Below, piece by piece: positions 44,116-51,927 of a stretch of 64,000 nt of DNA. This DNA is from JBIQKZ01 sp044464765. GTDB taxonomy: Bacteria > Pseudomonadota > Gammaproteobacteria > Burkholderiales > Burkholderiaceae_B. Below the pieces are notes generated by a model. It was given only the letters and a program-made list of their open reading frames with translations, searched no databases and had not been told where the DNA came from. The translations under genes and the position numbers were made by a program. The first letter of the stretch is position 1; each line of letters opens with the position of its first letter. The stretch spans positions 1 to 64,000 of the forward strand of contig JBIQKZ010000004.1 in the NCBI GenBank assembly GCA_044464765.1, read 5' to 3'.

Positions 44116-44276
44116 GCGCTGGTGGGTGGGGGAGCGATTTTGCGGGCTTTGAGACCGAGCAAACCGTAGGCGAAGGGAGCGCGAAGGCGCGGACGAGCAA
44201 GGCAATGCGGTATTCGGCGCCGTAGGGCGCCGAACCGGTCGAGGGACCGAAAAATTGCTCCCCCACCCACCAGCGC
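44116..44276. mobile_element. MITE-like 161-bp element with 26-bp terminal inverted repeats
   Basis: Ends 44116-44141 and 44251-44276 are inverted copies with 25 of 26 positions matching (beginning GCGCTGGTGGGTGGG). TCAAT occurs just outside both ends (44108-44112 and 44278-44282), a possible target duplication separated by 3 and 1 nt. The interior holds the structured repeat also seen at 46438-46526, with hairpins TTCGGCGCC-GTAG-GGCGCCGAA (44213-44234) and GCGC-GAAG-GCGC. There is no transposase, so movement would need one in trans. It could instead be a structured non-coding element. Confidence 0.6.
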
Positions 44277-44328
44277 GTCAATAGAACAAGCAACGCATCA
44301 ATAGAACCAAACCGGGGGCATCAAAAAA

Positions 44329-46173
44329 CTACGCCCCCAACTGCTCCCGCAACCTATCCTGCACAGCCGCCAGCTCCTTAGGCAGCCGCTTGCGCAAGCG
44401 CTCGAACAGCTCGGTATGCAACACGATTTCCTTCTGCCACGCCGAACGATCAAACACCGTAATCGCCTCGAACTTGTCCGGACCGAAATCCAGCCCATCC
44501 CAGCTGATATCCTGATAGCGCGGCGTAACGCCAAACGGGTTTTCCGTGCCCGACGCCGAACCTTCCACCCGTTCCAACATCCACTTCAGAACCCGCATGT
44601 TCTCGCCAAAGCCCGGCCACACAAACTTGCCGTTCTCATCCGTCTGGAACCAGTTCACGCAGAAGATACGCGGCAGCGTGGCGCCGCCGTCTTCAAGCTT
44701 CTTGCCCAAATCCAGCCAGTGCTGAAAATACGAGGCCATGCTGTAGCCGCAGAACGGCAGCATCGCGAACGGATCACGGCGCACCACGCCTTGCTTGCCC
44801 ACCGCAGCGGCCGTGGTTTCCGAACCCAGCGTTGCAGCCATGTACACGCCTTCAACCCAATTACGCGCCTCGGTCACCAGCGGCACGGTATCCGAGCGAC
44901 GGCCGCCGAAAATAAACGCATCGATGGGAACGCCGGCCGGATTGTCCCACTCAGGGTCGACCACCGGGTTCTGCTGGGCCGCTACGGTAAAGCGCGCGTT
45001 GGGATGGGCGGCCTTGCGGCCTGAATCGGGCGTCCAGTCGTTGCCCTGCCAGTCGATGCAATGCGCCGGCGCCGGCCCCATGCCTTCCCACCACACGTCG
45101 CCGTCGTCGGTCAGGGCCACATTGGTGAAAATGACATTTTCACGCAGCGAGGCCATGCAGTTGAAGTTGGTTTTCTCGTTCGTGCCCGGCGCAACACCAA
45201 AATAGCCGGCCTCGGGATTGATGGCATACAAGCGGCCATCGGATCCTGGCTTGATCCAGGCAATGTCATCGCCAATGGTTGTGACTTTCCAGCCCGGCAG
45301 CGACCCCGGCGGGATCAGCATGGCGAAATTGGTTTTGCCGCAAGCCGACGGGAAAGCCGCCGCCACGTGCATCTTCTTGCCTTCGGGCGACGTGACGCCC
45401 AAAATCAGCATGTGCTCGGCCATCCAGCCCTGATCACGCCCCATGCTGGAGGCAATTCGCAACGCCAGGCATTTCTTGCCCAGCAAAGCATTGCCGCCAT
45501 AGCCCGACCCAAACGACCAGATCTCGCGTGTTTCCGGATAATGCACAATATATTTGGTGTCGTTGCACGGCCACGGCACATCATTTTGCCCCGGCTGCAA
45601 AGGCGCACCCACCGAATGTACGCACGGCACGAACTCGCCATCGGTTCCCAACACGTCGTAGACCTTGCGGCCCATGCGCGTCATGAGCCGCATATTCACC
45701 ACAACGTAAGGCGAATCGGACAACTCCACCCCAATATGCGCAATCGGCGAACCCAATGGCCCCATGGAAAATGGAATCACATACAGCGTACGGCCCCGCA
45801 TGCAGCCTTCGAACAGCCCTGCCAGCGTCTTGCGCATTTCGGCTGGGTCCGTCCAGTTATTGGTGGGGCCGGCATCCTCTTCAAGCTCTGAACAAATAAA
45901 CGTACGATCCTCAACACGTGCCACATCCGATGGATCGGACCACGCCAGATAAGAATTCGGCCGCTTCTGGGGATCAAGACGGCGCAGCGTACCCCCCTGC
46001 ACCATCAATTCGCACAGCCTGTCGTACTCTTCCTGAGAGCCATCGCACCACTCGATGCGATCCGGTTGAGTCAGGTCGGCCACCTGAGCCACCCACGCCT
46101 TTAACCCTTCGTGACGAACCCATTCAGGCGCGTTAAGTTCCAAAGCGGGCGAAGAAGAAGCCGCTGCAGTCAT
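44329..46173 (-). CDS. pckG: Phosphoenolpyruvate carboxykinase (GTP)
   Basis: Gluconeogenic enzyme converting oxaloacetate and GTP to PEP, CO2 and GDP. The 614-aa length fits the GTP-dependent class. The kinase P-loop is FPSACGKTNFAML, with the reactive Cys of the GTP class. The Mn site region contains GWKVTTIGDDIAWI, and the guanine-binding end has FVWPGFGENMRVLKWM. GGAG lies 8 nt before the ATG. It fits growth on aromatics, whose breakdown yields C4 acids that need gluconeogenesis. A promoter candidate lies at 46215-46242. Confidence 0.96.
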   Translation of the reverse strand: MTAAASSSPALELNAPEWVRHEGLKAWVAQVADLTQPDRIEWCDGSQEEYDRLCELMVQGGTLRRLDPQKRPNSYLAWSDPSDVARVEDRTFICSELEEDAGPTNNWTDPAEMRKTLAGLFEGCMRGRTLYVIPFSMGPLGSPIAHIGVELSDSPYVVVNMRLMTRMGRKVYDVLGTDGEFVPCVHSVGAPLQPGQNDVPWPCNDTKYIVHYPETREIWSFGSGYGGNALLGKKCLALRIASSMGRDQGWMAEHMLILGVTSPEGKKMHVAAAFPSACGKTNFAMLIPPGSLPGWKVTTIGDDIAWIKPGSDGRLYAINPEAGYFGVAPGTNEKTNFNCMASLRENVIFTNVALTDDGDVWWEGMGPAPAHCIDWQGNDWTPDSGRKAAHPNARFTVAAQQNPVVDPEWDNPAGVPIDAFIFGGRRSDTVPLVTEARNWVEGVYMAATLGSETTAAAVGKQGVVRRDPFAMLPFCGYSMASYFQHWLDLGKKLEDGGATLPRIFCVNWFQTDENGKFVWPGFGENMRVLKWMLERVEGSASGTENPFGVTPRYQDISWDGLDFGPDKFEAITVFDRSAWQKEIVLHTELFERLRKRLPKELAAVQDRLREQLGA

Positions 46174-46214
46174 GAAAATGTCTCCACTAAATAATAATAA
46201 GCAAGCATCGGGCT

Positions 46215-46242
46215 ATTTTATAGACATTTCCCAGTATCACAA
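46215..46242 (-). promoter_or_regulatory. Candidate sigma-70 promoter of pckG
   Basis: On the minus strand TTGTGA (46242-46237) and TAAAAT (46220-46215) are separated by 16 nt, about 40 nt before the pckG start. Confidence 0.45.
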
Positions 46243-46437
46243 CCAGCCGCCATTTGGCCAATCAGAATAACCCGCCGTCGAACATACGCCTACCGAACAA
46301 ACCGGCAATCCGCTCATCCCTCCAACACCAGCCACCCCCTCCAACCCCACAGGTCCCGCCCAAACACCCACGCCAGAAATCAAACAAGCCACTACCCCAC
46401 AACGCAGCGGTTTCGGGAGGGGCACTGATTGTCCGGA

Positions 46438-46526
46438 CTTTGAGGCCGAGCAAGCCGTAGGCGAAGGGAGCACGAACGTGCGGACGAGCAAGGCGACGCG
46501 AAGTTTGGCGCCGCAAAGCGCCAACC
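46438..46526. repeat. Structured intergenic repeat, copy 2
   Basis: Aligns without gaps to 44147-44230 inside the MITE-like element, about 70 of 84 positions identical. Both hairpins are kept through paired changes: GCAC-GAAC-GTGC here versus GCGC-GAAG-GCGC there, and TTGGCGC/GCGCCAA versus TTCGGCGC/GCGCCGAA. The outer ends are reduced to ACTGA/TCAGT. It abuts the amidotransferase stop at 46527. Translated on the minus strand both copies give a similar peptide (LARPxxRAPFAYGLLGLK), but there is no start or ribosome site. Confidence 0.7.
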
Positions 46527-47249
46527 TCAGTCCACCAACAACCCCTGAGCCCAGCGCCCATAAACCACCCGTAACATATCCAGCATCCCCGCCGTACGCG
46601 CTTCCAGATCAGCCAGCAACTGATTGCGAGTGTTCACCGCCGGATTACCCGCCGCCACTTCGCGATCGAGCGTGTCGCCATTCGCTTCGAGGAACGAACG
46701 GATCAAGGCCGGCGTCATTTCCAGATGAAACTGCATCCCGATATGACGGTCATCCATCACAAAGGCCTGATTCGCACAGAACGGATTCGTCGCCACCCGG
46801 ATCGCCCCATCCGGCAACGAAAACGTATCCCCATGCCACTGGAAAACACCCGCCTCCGGTGGCTTGCCACCCAACCACTCTGTCGCCAGACGCACGCGGT
46901 CGAACTCAATCGGCTGCCAGCCAATTTCCATCTGCGGGTTGCGCGCGACATCCGCCCCGAACGCGCCGGCCAGTATCTGGCCGCCCAGGCAATGCCCTGC
47001 CATCGGCAACCCCGCATCACGTGCGCGCCGGGCCAAACGAATTTCGTCGGCCACCCACGGTAGACCATCGTTGACGCCCATGCCCCCGCCCATGAAGATC
47101 AGGCCGCTGTATTTAGTGAAACCTTCGGGAACCGCCACGCCATCCATAATGGGCACCACCACCCAAGGAATCGACAACTCATCCAGGACGGTCAACACCG
47201 CGCCCGGATGCCCCACGACCGTGTGCTGAAAAATCGCGACAGGCTTCAT
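46527..47249 (-). CDS. Class I glutamine amidotransferase (GATase1), possible gamma-glutamyl amide hydrolase
   Basis: A 240-aa stand-alone GATase1 protein. The nucleophile elbow is AGHCLGGQ, and the His-Glu pair is in MQFHLEMT, so the hydrolytic triad is complete. A ~50-residue helical C-terminal extension follows. It starts 15 nt after the GS-like ligase gene, which follows the Rieske oxygenase gene by 12 nt. In aniline degraders a GATase-like protein (TdnT/AtdA2) accompanies a GS-like gamma-glutamylanilide synthase. By analogy this one may hydrolyse gamma-glutamyl conjugates. Alternatively it supplies ammonia or is a PuuD-like enzyme, though the elbow is of the GMP-synthase kind. Confidence 0.85.
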   Translation of the reverse strand: MKPVAIFQHTVVGHPGAVLTVLDELSIPWVVVPIMDGVAVPEGFTKYSGLIFMGGGMGVNDGLPWVADEIRLARRARDAGLPMAGHCLGGQILAGAFGADVARNPQMEIGWQPIEFDRVRLATEWLGGKPPEAGVFQWHGDTFSLPDGAIRVATNPFCANQAFVMDDRHIGMQFHLEMTPALIRSFLEANGDTLDREVAAGNPAVNTRNQLLADLEARTAGMLDMLRVVYGRWAQGLLVD

Positions 47250-47264
47250 GCCAGGTATGCTTCC

Positions 47265-48713
47265 TTAAAAAATGTCAAAGTACTCCTTGTGCTCCCACTC
47301 GGTAACAGCAAGGTTGAACCGATTGATTTCAGCCTGCTTGATATGGCAATAGTAGTTTACGAACCGCTGCGTGAACTGCTGGCACAGAAAGTCATCAGCC
47401 TGCAAGGCTTTCAGAGCATCGCCCAAAGACCTGGGCAGCGCTGCCGCCGGCGTGTCATAAGGCTCGTCCGCACCCGGGCCGGGCGTCAGTTCCCGGCGCA
47501 CTCCGTCCACGCCCGAAAATACCTGCGAGGCGATGTACAGATAAGGATTGGCGGACGGTTCGCCCACGCGGTTTTCAATGCGCGTCGCCGCCTGCCCCAC
47601 ACCGCCCAGGACCCGCAGCATCGCGCCCCTGTTGTCACGCCCCCAACTGGCGCGGTCGGGCGCTAATGAAAACTGTCGATAACGCCGATAGCCATTGATG
47701 GTGGGCGTGGACAAGGCGGCCGCGCCCACAGCGTGCTCCAGCAAGCCGGCAAGATACTGCCGCCCCACCGGCGAAAGGTCCTGCCCATGCTGATCAGGGA
47801 TAAAGGCATTCCGGCCCGTGGCTTTATCGCGCAGCGATTGGTGCAAGTGCCAGCCGCTGGACATGACATTTGGAATGCGCGGGCGGCACATGAAGGTGGC
47901 ATGGTAGCCATGGCGATGGCACACCTGTTTGATCGCGCTGCGCAGCAGAACCATGGTGTCGGCCGACTGGGAGCCTGTCATTGGCCCGAACGTCAGTTCA
48001 AACTGACTGGGACCGAACTCGATTTCCAGGGAATGCAAAGGCAATTCCAGGCCCTGTATGGTTTTACGCAGCAGCTCCATGACGGCGTCCACGCTGTCGT
48101 AGCGTTGCTCGGTAAGGTACTGGTAGCCATGCGACAACAATGAAACCTCGGGTGGCTCGCCAGGCTGGTTCGGCTGGCTGGAATCGCCCAGGCCCATGCG
48201 CGGATCCTCGACCCGGAACACGTGGAATTCCACCTCCAGGCCGGCCACAAGTTCATACCCCAAATCGTCAAGCTGGCCGAGGGCGCGCTGCAGAATCGTA
48301 CGGGTCGCCAGCGGCGAGGGCCGCCCGTCGGTCATGTACGCATCGCACAACACCCAGCCTGTTTTAGTGGCCCAGGGAAGAATCTTGAAGCTGGCCGGGT
48401 CGGCAACCAGCACAAAGTCGGCGGCGCCCTGCATGCCGTCGAAATCAAAACCGCCGCCTGCGGAAAACACCGGAAAAACAGTGGTGTGCGAGGTATCTTT
48501 CGCAAACAGCGTGCTGGTCATGTTGACGCCGCCGCGCAATGCCTGGATGGCTTCCGACGCCACCAGCGTCTTGCCCCGCAAAATACCGTGCTGATCGGGA
48601 AATGCAAAGCGCACCACCTCGATCTCGCCCGAAGCCAGACGCTTGGCCAGATCATCGCCCACCCGCGCCTGCTCGGCCGTCCATACGTCGAACCGCTCGA
48701 CAAAACTTGCCAT
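47265..48713 (-). CDS. Glutamine-synthetase-like ligase (gamma-glutamyl amine synthetase type)
   Basis: A 482-aa member of the glutamine synthetase superfamily. Active-site segments are AGLEVEFHVF, LEIEFGPSQFELTF, SSGWHLHQSL, NGYRRYRQFSLAPDRASWGRDNRG and TRIENRVGEPSANPYLYIASQV. They retain the metal-binding Glu and His and the phosphate-binding Arg. It is divergent from true GlnA (for example GWHLH in place of GMHVH), as in PuuA and gamma-glutamylanilide synthases, which join glutamate to amines instead of ammonia. The operon partners, a Rieske oxygenase and a GATase, point to an aromatic amine as acceptor; this is inference. Confidence 0.88.
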   Translation of the reverse strand: MASFVERFDVWTAEQARVGDDLAKRLASGEIEVVRFAFPDQHGILRGKTLVASEAIQALRGGVNMTSTLFAKDTSHTTVFPVFSAGGGFDFDGMQGAADFVLVADPASFKILPWATKTGWVLCDAYMTDGRPSPLATRTILQRALGQLDDLGYELVAGLEVEFHVFRVEDPRMGLGDSSQPNQPGEPPEVSLLSHGYQYLTEQRYDSVDAVMELLRKTIQGLELPLHSLEIEFGPSQFELTFGPMTGSQSADTMVLLRSAIKQVCHRHGYHATFMCRPRIPNVMSSGWHLHQSLRDKATGRNAFIPDQHGQDLSPVGRQYLAGLLEHAVGAAALSTPTINGYRRYRQFSLAPDRASWGRDNRGAMLRVLGGVGQAATRIENRVGEPSANPYLYIASQVFSGVDGVRRELTPGPGADEPYDTPAAALPRSLGDALKALQADDFLCQQFTQRFVNYYCHIKQAEINRFNLAVTEWEHKEYFDIF

Positions 48714-48725
48714 GAATGCCCCTTG

Positions 48726-50054
48726 TTACGCGCTTAGCCGCTGTGCCGCCCAATCGGACTGCTGACGACGCTTCTGATCCGCTTCATCCATATAGGCGGC
48801 GGCGTTTTCTTTCAGGCCAATGCCGTCGATGGTTTTGGGACCGGTCATCTGGGCGGCTTCTTGCTCGGTGAGCAGCATGGGTGCCTTGTTTTCGCCTGCC
48901 AGCACGCTTTCGATGGCCTTGACCAGCATGCGGCGATACGTGACGATGCAGCGGTCGCTGGCTGCCAGATGTTCGCGGGTACGGTCCTGGATCGGGCCTT
49001 GAGACTCGACGGCCCACTGGTCATGCACGTTGATATCCGTGCCCATGCCCGTATAGGTTTGGGTTTTCTGCTCGTGCGCATCGAAACCATAATTGTTGCG
49101 CTTGTTCTTGCGCGACACGTAATCGGGCAGTTCATAGAGTTCCAGCCGCTGTTCGCGCATCTGCTGCTTGTTCACCGGTTCGGTAAAACTGGTGAAAATG
49201 GCATACCAGTAGCAGTTGGTATCGTCCACCGGCACATGCCACTGAGAAATGGTCATCTCGGGGCTCATGGGGATCACAATCGCCTGCGGGAACACCAGAT
49301 TGGTGACGCGAACATGAGTTTGGGTGTCGTTCAGTTCGCGCAGCGAGGTCATGCGCATGCCAAACTTGGTGAGATCGATATTGATGGTGGGCCGGCCATA
49401 CTCGCGCAGCACTTTGGTAATGGGAATATCGCCCGAATCGGACGAGGCGCCGCGAAACTGCTTGCCATAGCTGGCCGCTGTGTCTTCATCTTCAAAGAAA
49501 CGATGCAAGTACGACGCATGGGCCGGGTCGATGCCCACTTCCAGGGCTTGCAGCCAATTACATTCAAACAGGCCCTTGAACGCGAACGTATGCGTATCGG
49601 GCGCGATAAAACAGTCGAACTCGGGGAAAGCCGGCGGCTCGCCCTCGCCCATGTAGGCGAAAATAATACCGCTGCGCTCGACCACCGGATACGCGCCTTG
49701 TTGAATGCTGTCGCGAAAACGGCTTTGCGGCGGCTCCGCCGGAGTTTCCAGACATCGGCCCTTGACATCGAACAGCCAACCATGAAACGCGCAGCGCAAG
49801 CCGCCGTGCTCGAGCCGGCCAAAGGCCAGGTCGGCGCCACGGTGAGGGCAGTCGCGGTCCAACAAGCCCAATTGGCCATCGTCATCGCGGAACAAGACAA
49901 GGTCTTGGCCCAGTAGGCGTACCGCCTTGACAGGACGCTCGGCGGGCAGCTCTTCGGCCAAGGCCACGGGCTGCCAATACTGGCGTAAAAGTTTGCCGGC
50001 GGGCTGGTCGGCGCCAACCCGGGTCATGAAGTCGTTCTGTTCAGCTGTAATCAT
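48726..50054 (-). CDS. Rieske non-haem iron oxygenase, phthalate-4,5-dioxygenase-like
   Basis: A 442-aa ring-hydroxylating oxygenase alpha subunit. The Rieske cluster motif is CPHRGADLAFGRLEHGG...CAFHGW (CxH, then CxxH). The mononuclear iron site is DPAHASYLH (Dx2Hx4H). Length and the C-terminal region match the phthalate dioxygenase or demethylase group, which needs no beta subunit. No reductase is encoded beside it. The ATG at 50054 has AGGAG 8 nt upstream; a longer reading by 13 residues lacks it. It is the first gene of the oxygenase, GS-like, GATase operon and is divergent from a GntR regulator. Confidence 0.9.
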   Translation of the reverse strand: MITAEQNDFMTRVGADQPAGKLLRQYWQPVALAEELPAERPVKAVRLLGQDLVLFRDDDGQLGLLDRDCPHRGADLAFGRLEHGGLRCAFHGWLFDVKGRCLETPAEPPQSRFRDSIQQGAYPVVERSGIIFAYMGEGEPPAFPEFDCFIAPDTHTFAFKGLFECNWLQALEVGIDPAHASYLHRFFEDEDTAASYGKQFRGASSDSGDIPITKVLREYGRPTINIDLTKFGMRMTSLRELNDTQTHVRVTNLVFPQAIVIPMSPEMTISQWHVPVDDTNCYWYAIFTSFTEPVNKQQMREQRLELYELPDYVSRKNKRNNYGFDAHEQKTQTYTGMGTDINVHDQWAVESQGPIQDRTREHLAASDRCIVTYRRMLVKAIESVLAGENKAPMLLTEQEAAQMTGPKTIDGIGLKENAAAYMDEADQKRRQQSDWAAQRLSA

Positions 50055-50361
50055 AGGGAAGCTCCTGGGAATCAACCTTGAATTCGATTGCATGCAGTGT
50101 TGATGCTTTTGACCAGTTTGTCAATAAGAAATGTTTTGAAACTGAACAAGTAATACCGACCGAAAAATCCGCTAATAATATATATTTTCTGTTATTTTTC
50201 ATATAGATATAAATAGAATAAAACGGAAACCATAACGATGAAATTGATTATTTACCGCGATCAAGACTAGGGAAAATACTAGGCTTCCTAAAGTTGTTGT
50301 ATGCAACTGCGTACAACTGCGATAAACTAACTTCCATTGCGTATTTTCGCGCCTTTCCGCC
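50055..50361. other. Divergent regulatory region Rieske operon / gntR
   Basis: A 307-nt AT-rich gap. The section near 50100-50230 is very AT-rich (runs such as AATAATATATATTTT) and should hold the operon promoter. The section near gntR holds the operator-like repeats at 50296-50317. No small gene is evident. Confidence 0.6.
50296..50317. promoter_or_regulatory. Candidate GntR operator
   Basis: GTTGTA (50296-50301) and TACAAC (50312-50317) are inverted copies with a 10-nt spacer. The spacer adds CAACTGC, repeated directly at 50305 and 50314. It lies 44 nt before the gntR start, a position suited to autoregulation and control of the divergent operon. Confidence 0.5.
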
Positions 50362-51105
50362 ATGAAACCACTCCCCCCCGAATCCCAGCAGTCTCGTGTC
50401 CTGATTCAATTGCGCGACCTTATCCTTAAAGGCGCTTTCGCGCCGGGCGAGCGTCTGGCCGAAATCCCGCTGGCTGAACGCTTGCAGGCATCGCGTACGC
50501 CCGTCCGGCTGGCGCTGACCACGCTTGAATACGAAGGGCTGATCGAAGCCATGGCGGGCGGCGGCTATCAAATGCGCGGCTTCACGGCAAAAGAAGTGTC
50601 TGAAGCCATACAGACGCGTGGCGTGCTTGAAGGCTATGCCGCGCGGCTGCTTACTGAAAACGGCCTATCCCGCCAGTTATCGCGCCAATTGCACGACTGC
50701 CTGGACCAGGCCGACGCGGTCGTGAACAAGCCGCAAATGAGCCTGGACGACTACGCCGCCTATGTCGATATTAATACGCGTTTCCATGCATTGATACTGG
50801 ATGGCAGCGGCAACCGCACTATAAAACGCATGATGGAACTGCTGAACGGCCAGCCTTTTGCGGCGCCTAGCGCCATGCTGCCCATGCAGTCGTCGTTAAC
50901 GGAAGGCACCCGCTGGATGCAGCAGGCGCAGCACCAGCATCACGCCCTGGTGCAGGCGATCGAGCGCGGCCAGGGCGCACGCGCACAGGCGCTGGGCGAA
51001 GAGCATGTGGAAATCGCCCGTATGAATATTGAATACGCCACCCGAAACCCGGAACTGGCCGCTGAAGTCATGCCAGGCATTCGTTTGGTCACCCAGGCGG
51101 GCTAG
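50362..51105 (+). CDS. GntR-family transcriptional regulator (FCD type)
   Basis: A 247-aa regulator. Its N-terminal winged helix is LIQLRDLILKGAFAPGERLAEIPLAERLQASRTPVRLALTTLEYEGLIE. The all-helical FCD effector domain shows the metal or ligand residues DINTRFHALILDGSGN and HHALVQAIERG. Located between the Rieske operon (divergent) and the NagG-type oxygenase genes (convergent, 6 nt from ferredoxin stop). Probably controls the Rieske/GS/GATase operon. Confidence 0.92.
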   Translation: MKPLPPESQQSRVLIQLRDLILKGAFAPGERLAEIPLAERLQASRTPVRLALTTLEYEGLIEAMAGGGYQMRGFTAKEVSEAIQTRGVLEGYAARLLTENGLSRQLSRQLHDCLDQADAVVNKPQMSLDDYAAYVDINTRFHALILDGSGNRTIKRMMELLNGQPFAAPSAMLPMQSSLTEGTRWMQQAQHQHHALVQAIERGQGARAQALGEEHVEIARMNIEYATRNPELAAEVMPGIRLVTQAG

Positions 51106-51111
51106 CGCGGG

Positions 51112-51438
51112 TTACTTGACCGATTCGCGGGCCATGTCGACCAGCACCCGGCCGTCTTCCAGCTTCATGGGATACGTCCGAATGGCTATGGTTACCGGCT
51201 CGCACAACGGCTCGCCGGTACGGATATCGAAACGGCCCTGATGCAAGGGGCATTCGATTTCGTAGCCTTCCAGGAAGCCGTCGCACAACCGCGCGCGGCC
51301 GTGCGTACAGATATTGTCAGTGACATAGACTTCGCCGTCGACGCTATACACCGCCAATTGGCGGCCCTGAGCATTGACGCCGACTACATCGTCTTCGGGC
51401 AGTTCGTCTTGCGCCAGAATGTCAATCCATTGAGCCAT
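51112..51438 (-). CDS. Rieske ferredoxin (NagAb/NahAb-like)
   Basis: A 108-aa electron carrier feeding the terminal oxygenase. Cluster ligands are in CTHGRARLCDGFLEGYEIECPLHQGRFD (CxH and CxxH). It follows the small subunit gene by 14 nt. In the nag system this ferredoxin is shared by naphthalene dioxygenase and salicylate 5-hydroxylase. The matching reductase gene is absent here. Confidence 0.92.
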   Translation of the reverse strand: MAQWIDILAQDELPEDDVVGVNAQGRQLAVYSVDGEVYVTDNICTHGRARLCDGFLEGYEIECPLHQGRFDIRTGEPLCEPVTIAIRTYPMKLEDGRVLVDMARESVK

Positions 51439-51452
51439 GGGAATACCTTTGA

Positions 51453-51926
51453 TTAAATTGGGTAGATGATGGAATTGGGGATCATTTCCGAATCGTAGAT
51501 GCAGAAACGGGATTTGAACTTGAGCCCTTGCGGCCCCATCGTGATCCGGTCAATGTAGCGGCCCACATTGAACACGGTGGATTCGCCGTCGTACTTGGTG
51601 CGAAACACCGCGTAATTGGCTTCGGAATGGATCACGTCGTTTTCCACGCCAATCACGCGCGGCGCGCCCACTACGTGGCGCTGGTAGTACGGGTCGTGGA
51701 ACAAGGTTTCCTGGATGCCGTAAGCACGGTCTTTCAACATATCCCGGCTAATAAACCACATGGTCGACAAAGGCAGGCCCCGTTCGTGGTTTTCACGCGG
51801 CTGCAGTTTGTATTCGCATTCTTCTTCGAAGAACGCCACCCAGGTTTCCCAATCCTTGGCATCCACCGCCGCAGCATAGTCTGAATACAGTCGAGTCAGA
51901 TCCAAATAGGTTTCAACATTCAGCAT
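51453..51926 (-). CDS. Salicylate-5-hydroxylase-type oxygenase small subunit (NagH-like)
   Basis: A 157-aa beta subunit of a Rieske oxygenase with the SnoaL-like fold. Hallmark stretches are PRENHERGLPLSTMWFISRDMLKDRAYG, YYQRHVVGAPRV and SEANYAVFRTK, and it ends CIYDSEMIPNSIIYPI. These match my recollection of NagH. It starts one base after the large-subunit stop, so the two are made in equal amounts. Confidence 0.88.
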   Translation of the reverse strand: MLNVETYLDLTRLYSDYAAAVDAKDWETWVAFFEEECEYKLQPRENHERGLPLSTMWFISRDMLKDRAYGIQETLFHDPYYQRHVVGAPRVIGVENDVIHSEANYAVFRTKYDGESTVFNVGRYIDRITMGPQGLKFKSRFCIYDSEMIPNSIIYPI

Positions 51927-51927
51927 A

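Larger units (their letters stand above)
43908..44328. other. Repeat-rich intergenic region between hydrolase remnant and pckG
   Basis: About 420 nt without genes. In order it holds the terminator at 43939-43982, repeat copy B at 44029-44082, the inverted-repeat element at 44116-44276, and two direct copies of TCAATAGAAC at 44278 and 44298. A stem GGGGGC/GCCCCC at 44314-44338 overlaps the end of pckG. Confidence 0.6.
46174..46526. other. Intergenic region between pckG and amidotransferase gene
   Basis: About 350 nt without genes. The right part holds repeat copy 2 (46438-46526), the left part the pckG promoter. Between them, 46300-46410 is strongly C/A-rich on the plus strand and G-poor, with no other structure that I see. 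Confidence 0.55.

Noticed and set aside
44064..44270. Minus-strand reading frame over the structured repeat (peptide with RAPFAYGLLGLK) as a gene, also at 46262-46561
   Set aside because: No ribosome site, differing lengths and ends, and the base changes preserve hairpins. The similar peptide follows from similar DNA.
47265..48713. True glutamine synthetase GlnA
   Set aside because: Key segments differ from GlnA (GWHLH, NGYRRYR) and the operon context is catabolic, so a GS-like amine ligase fits better.
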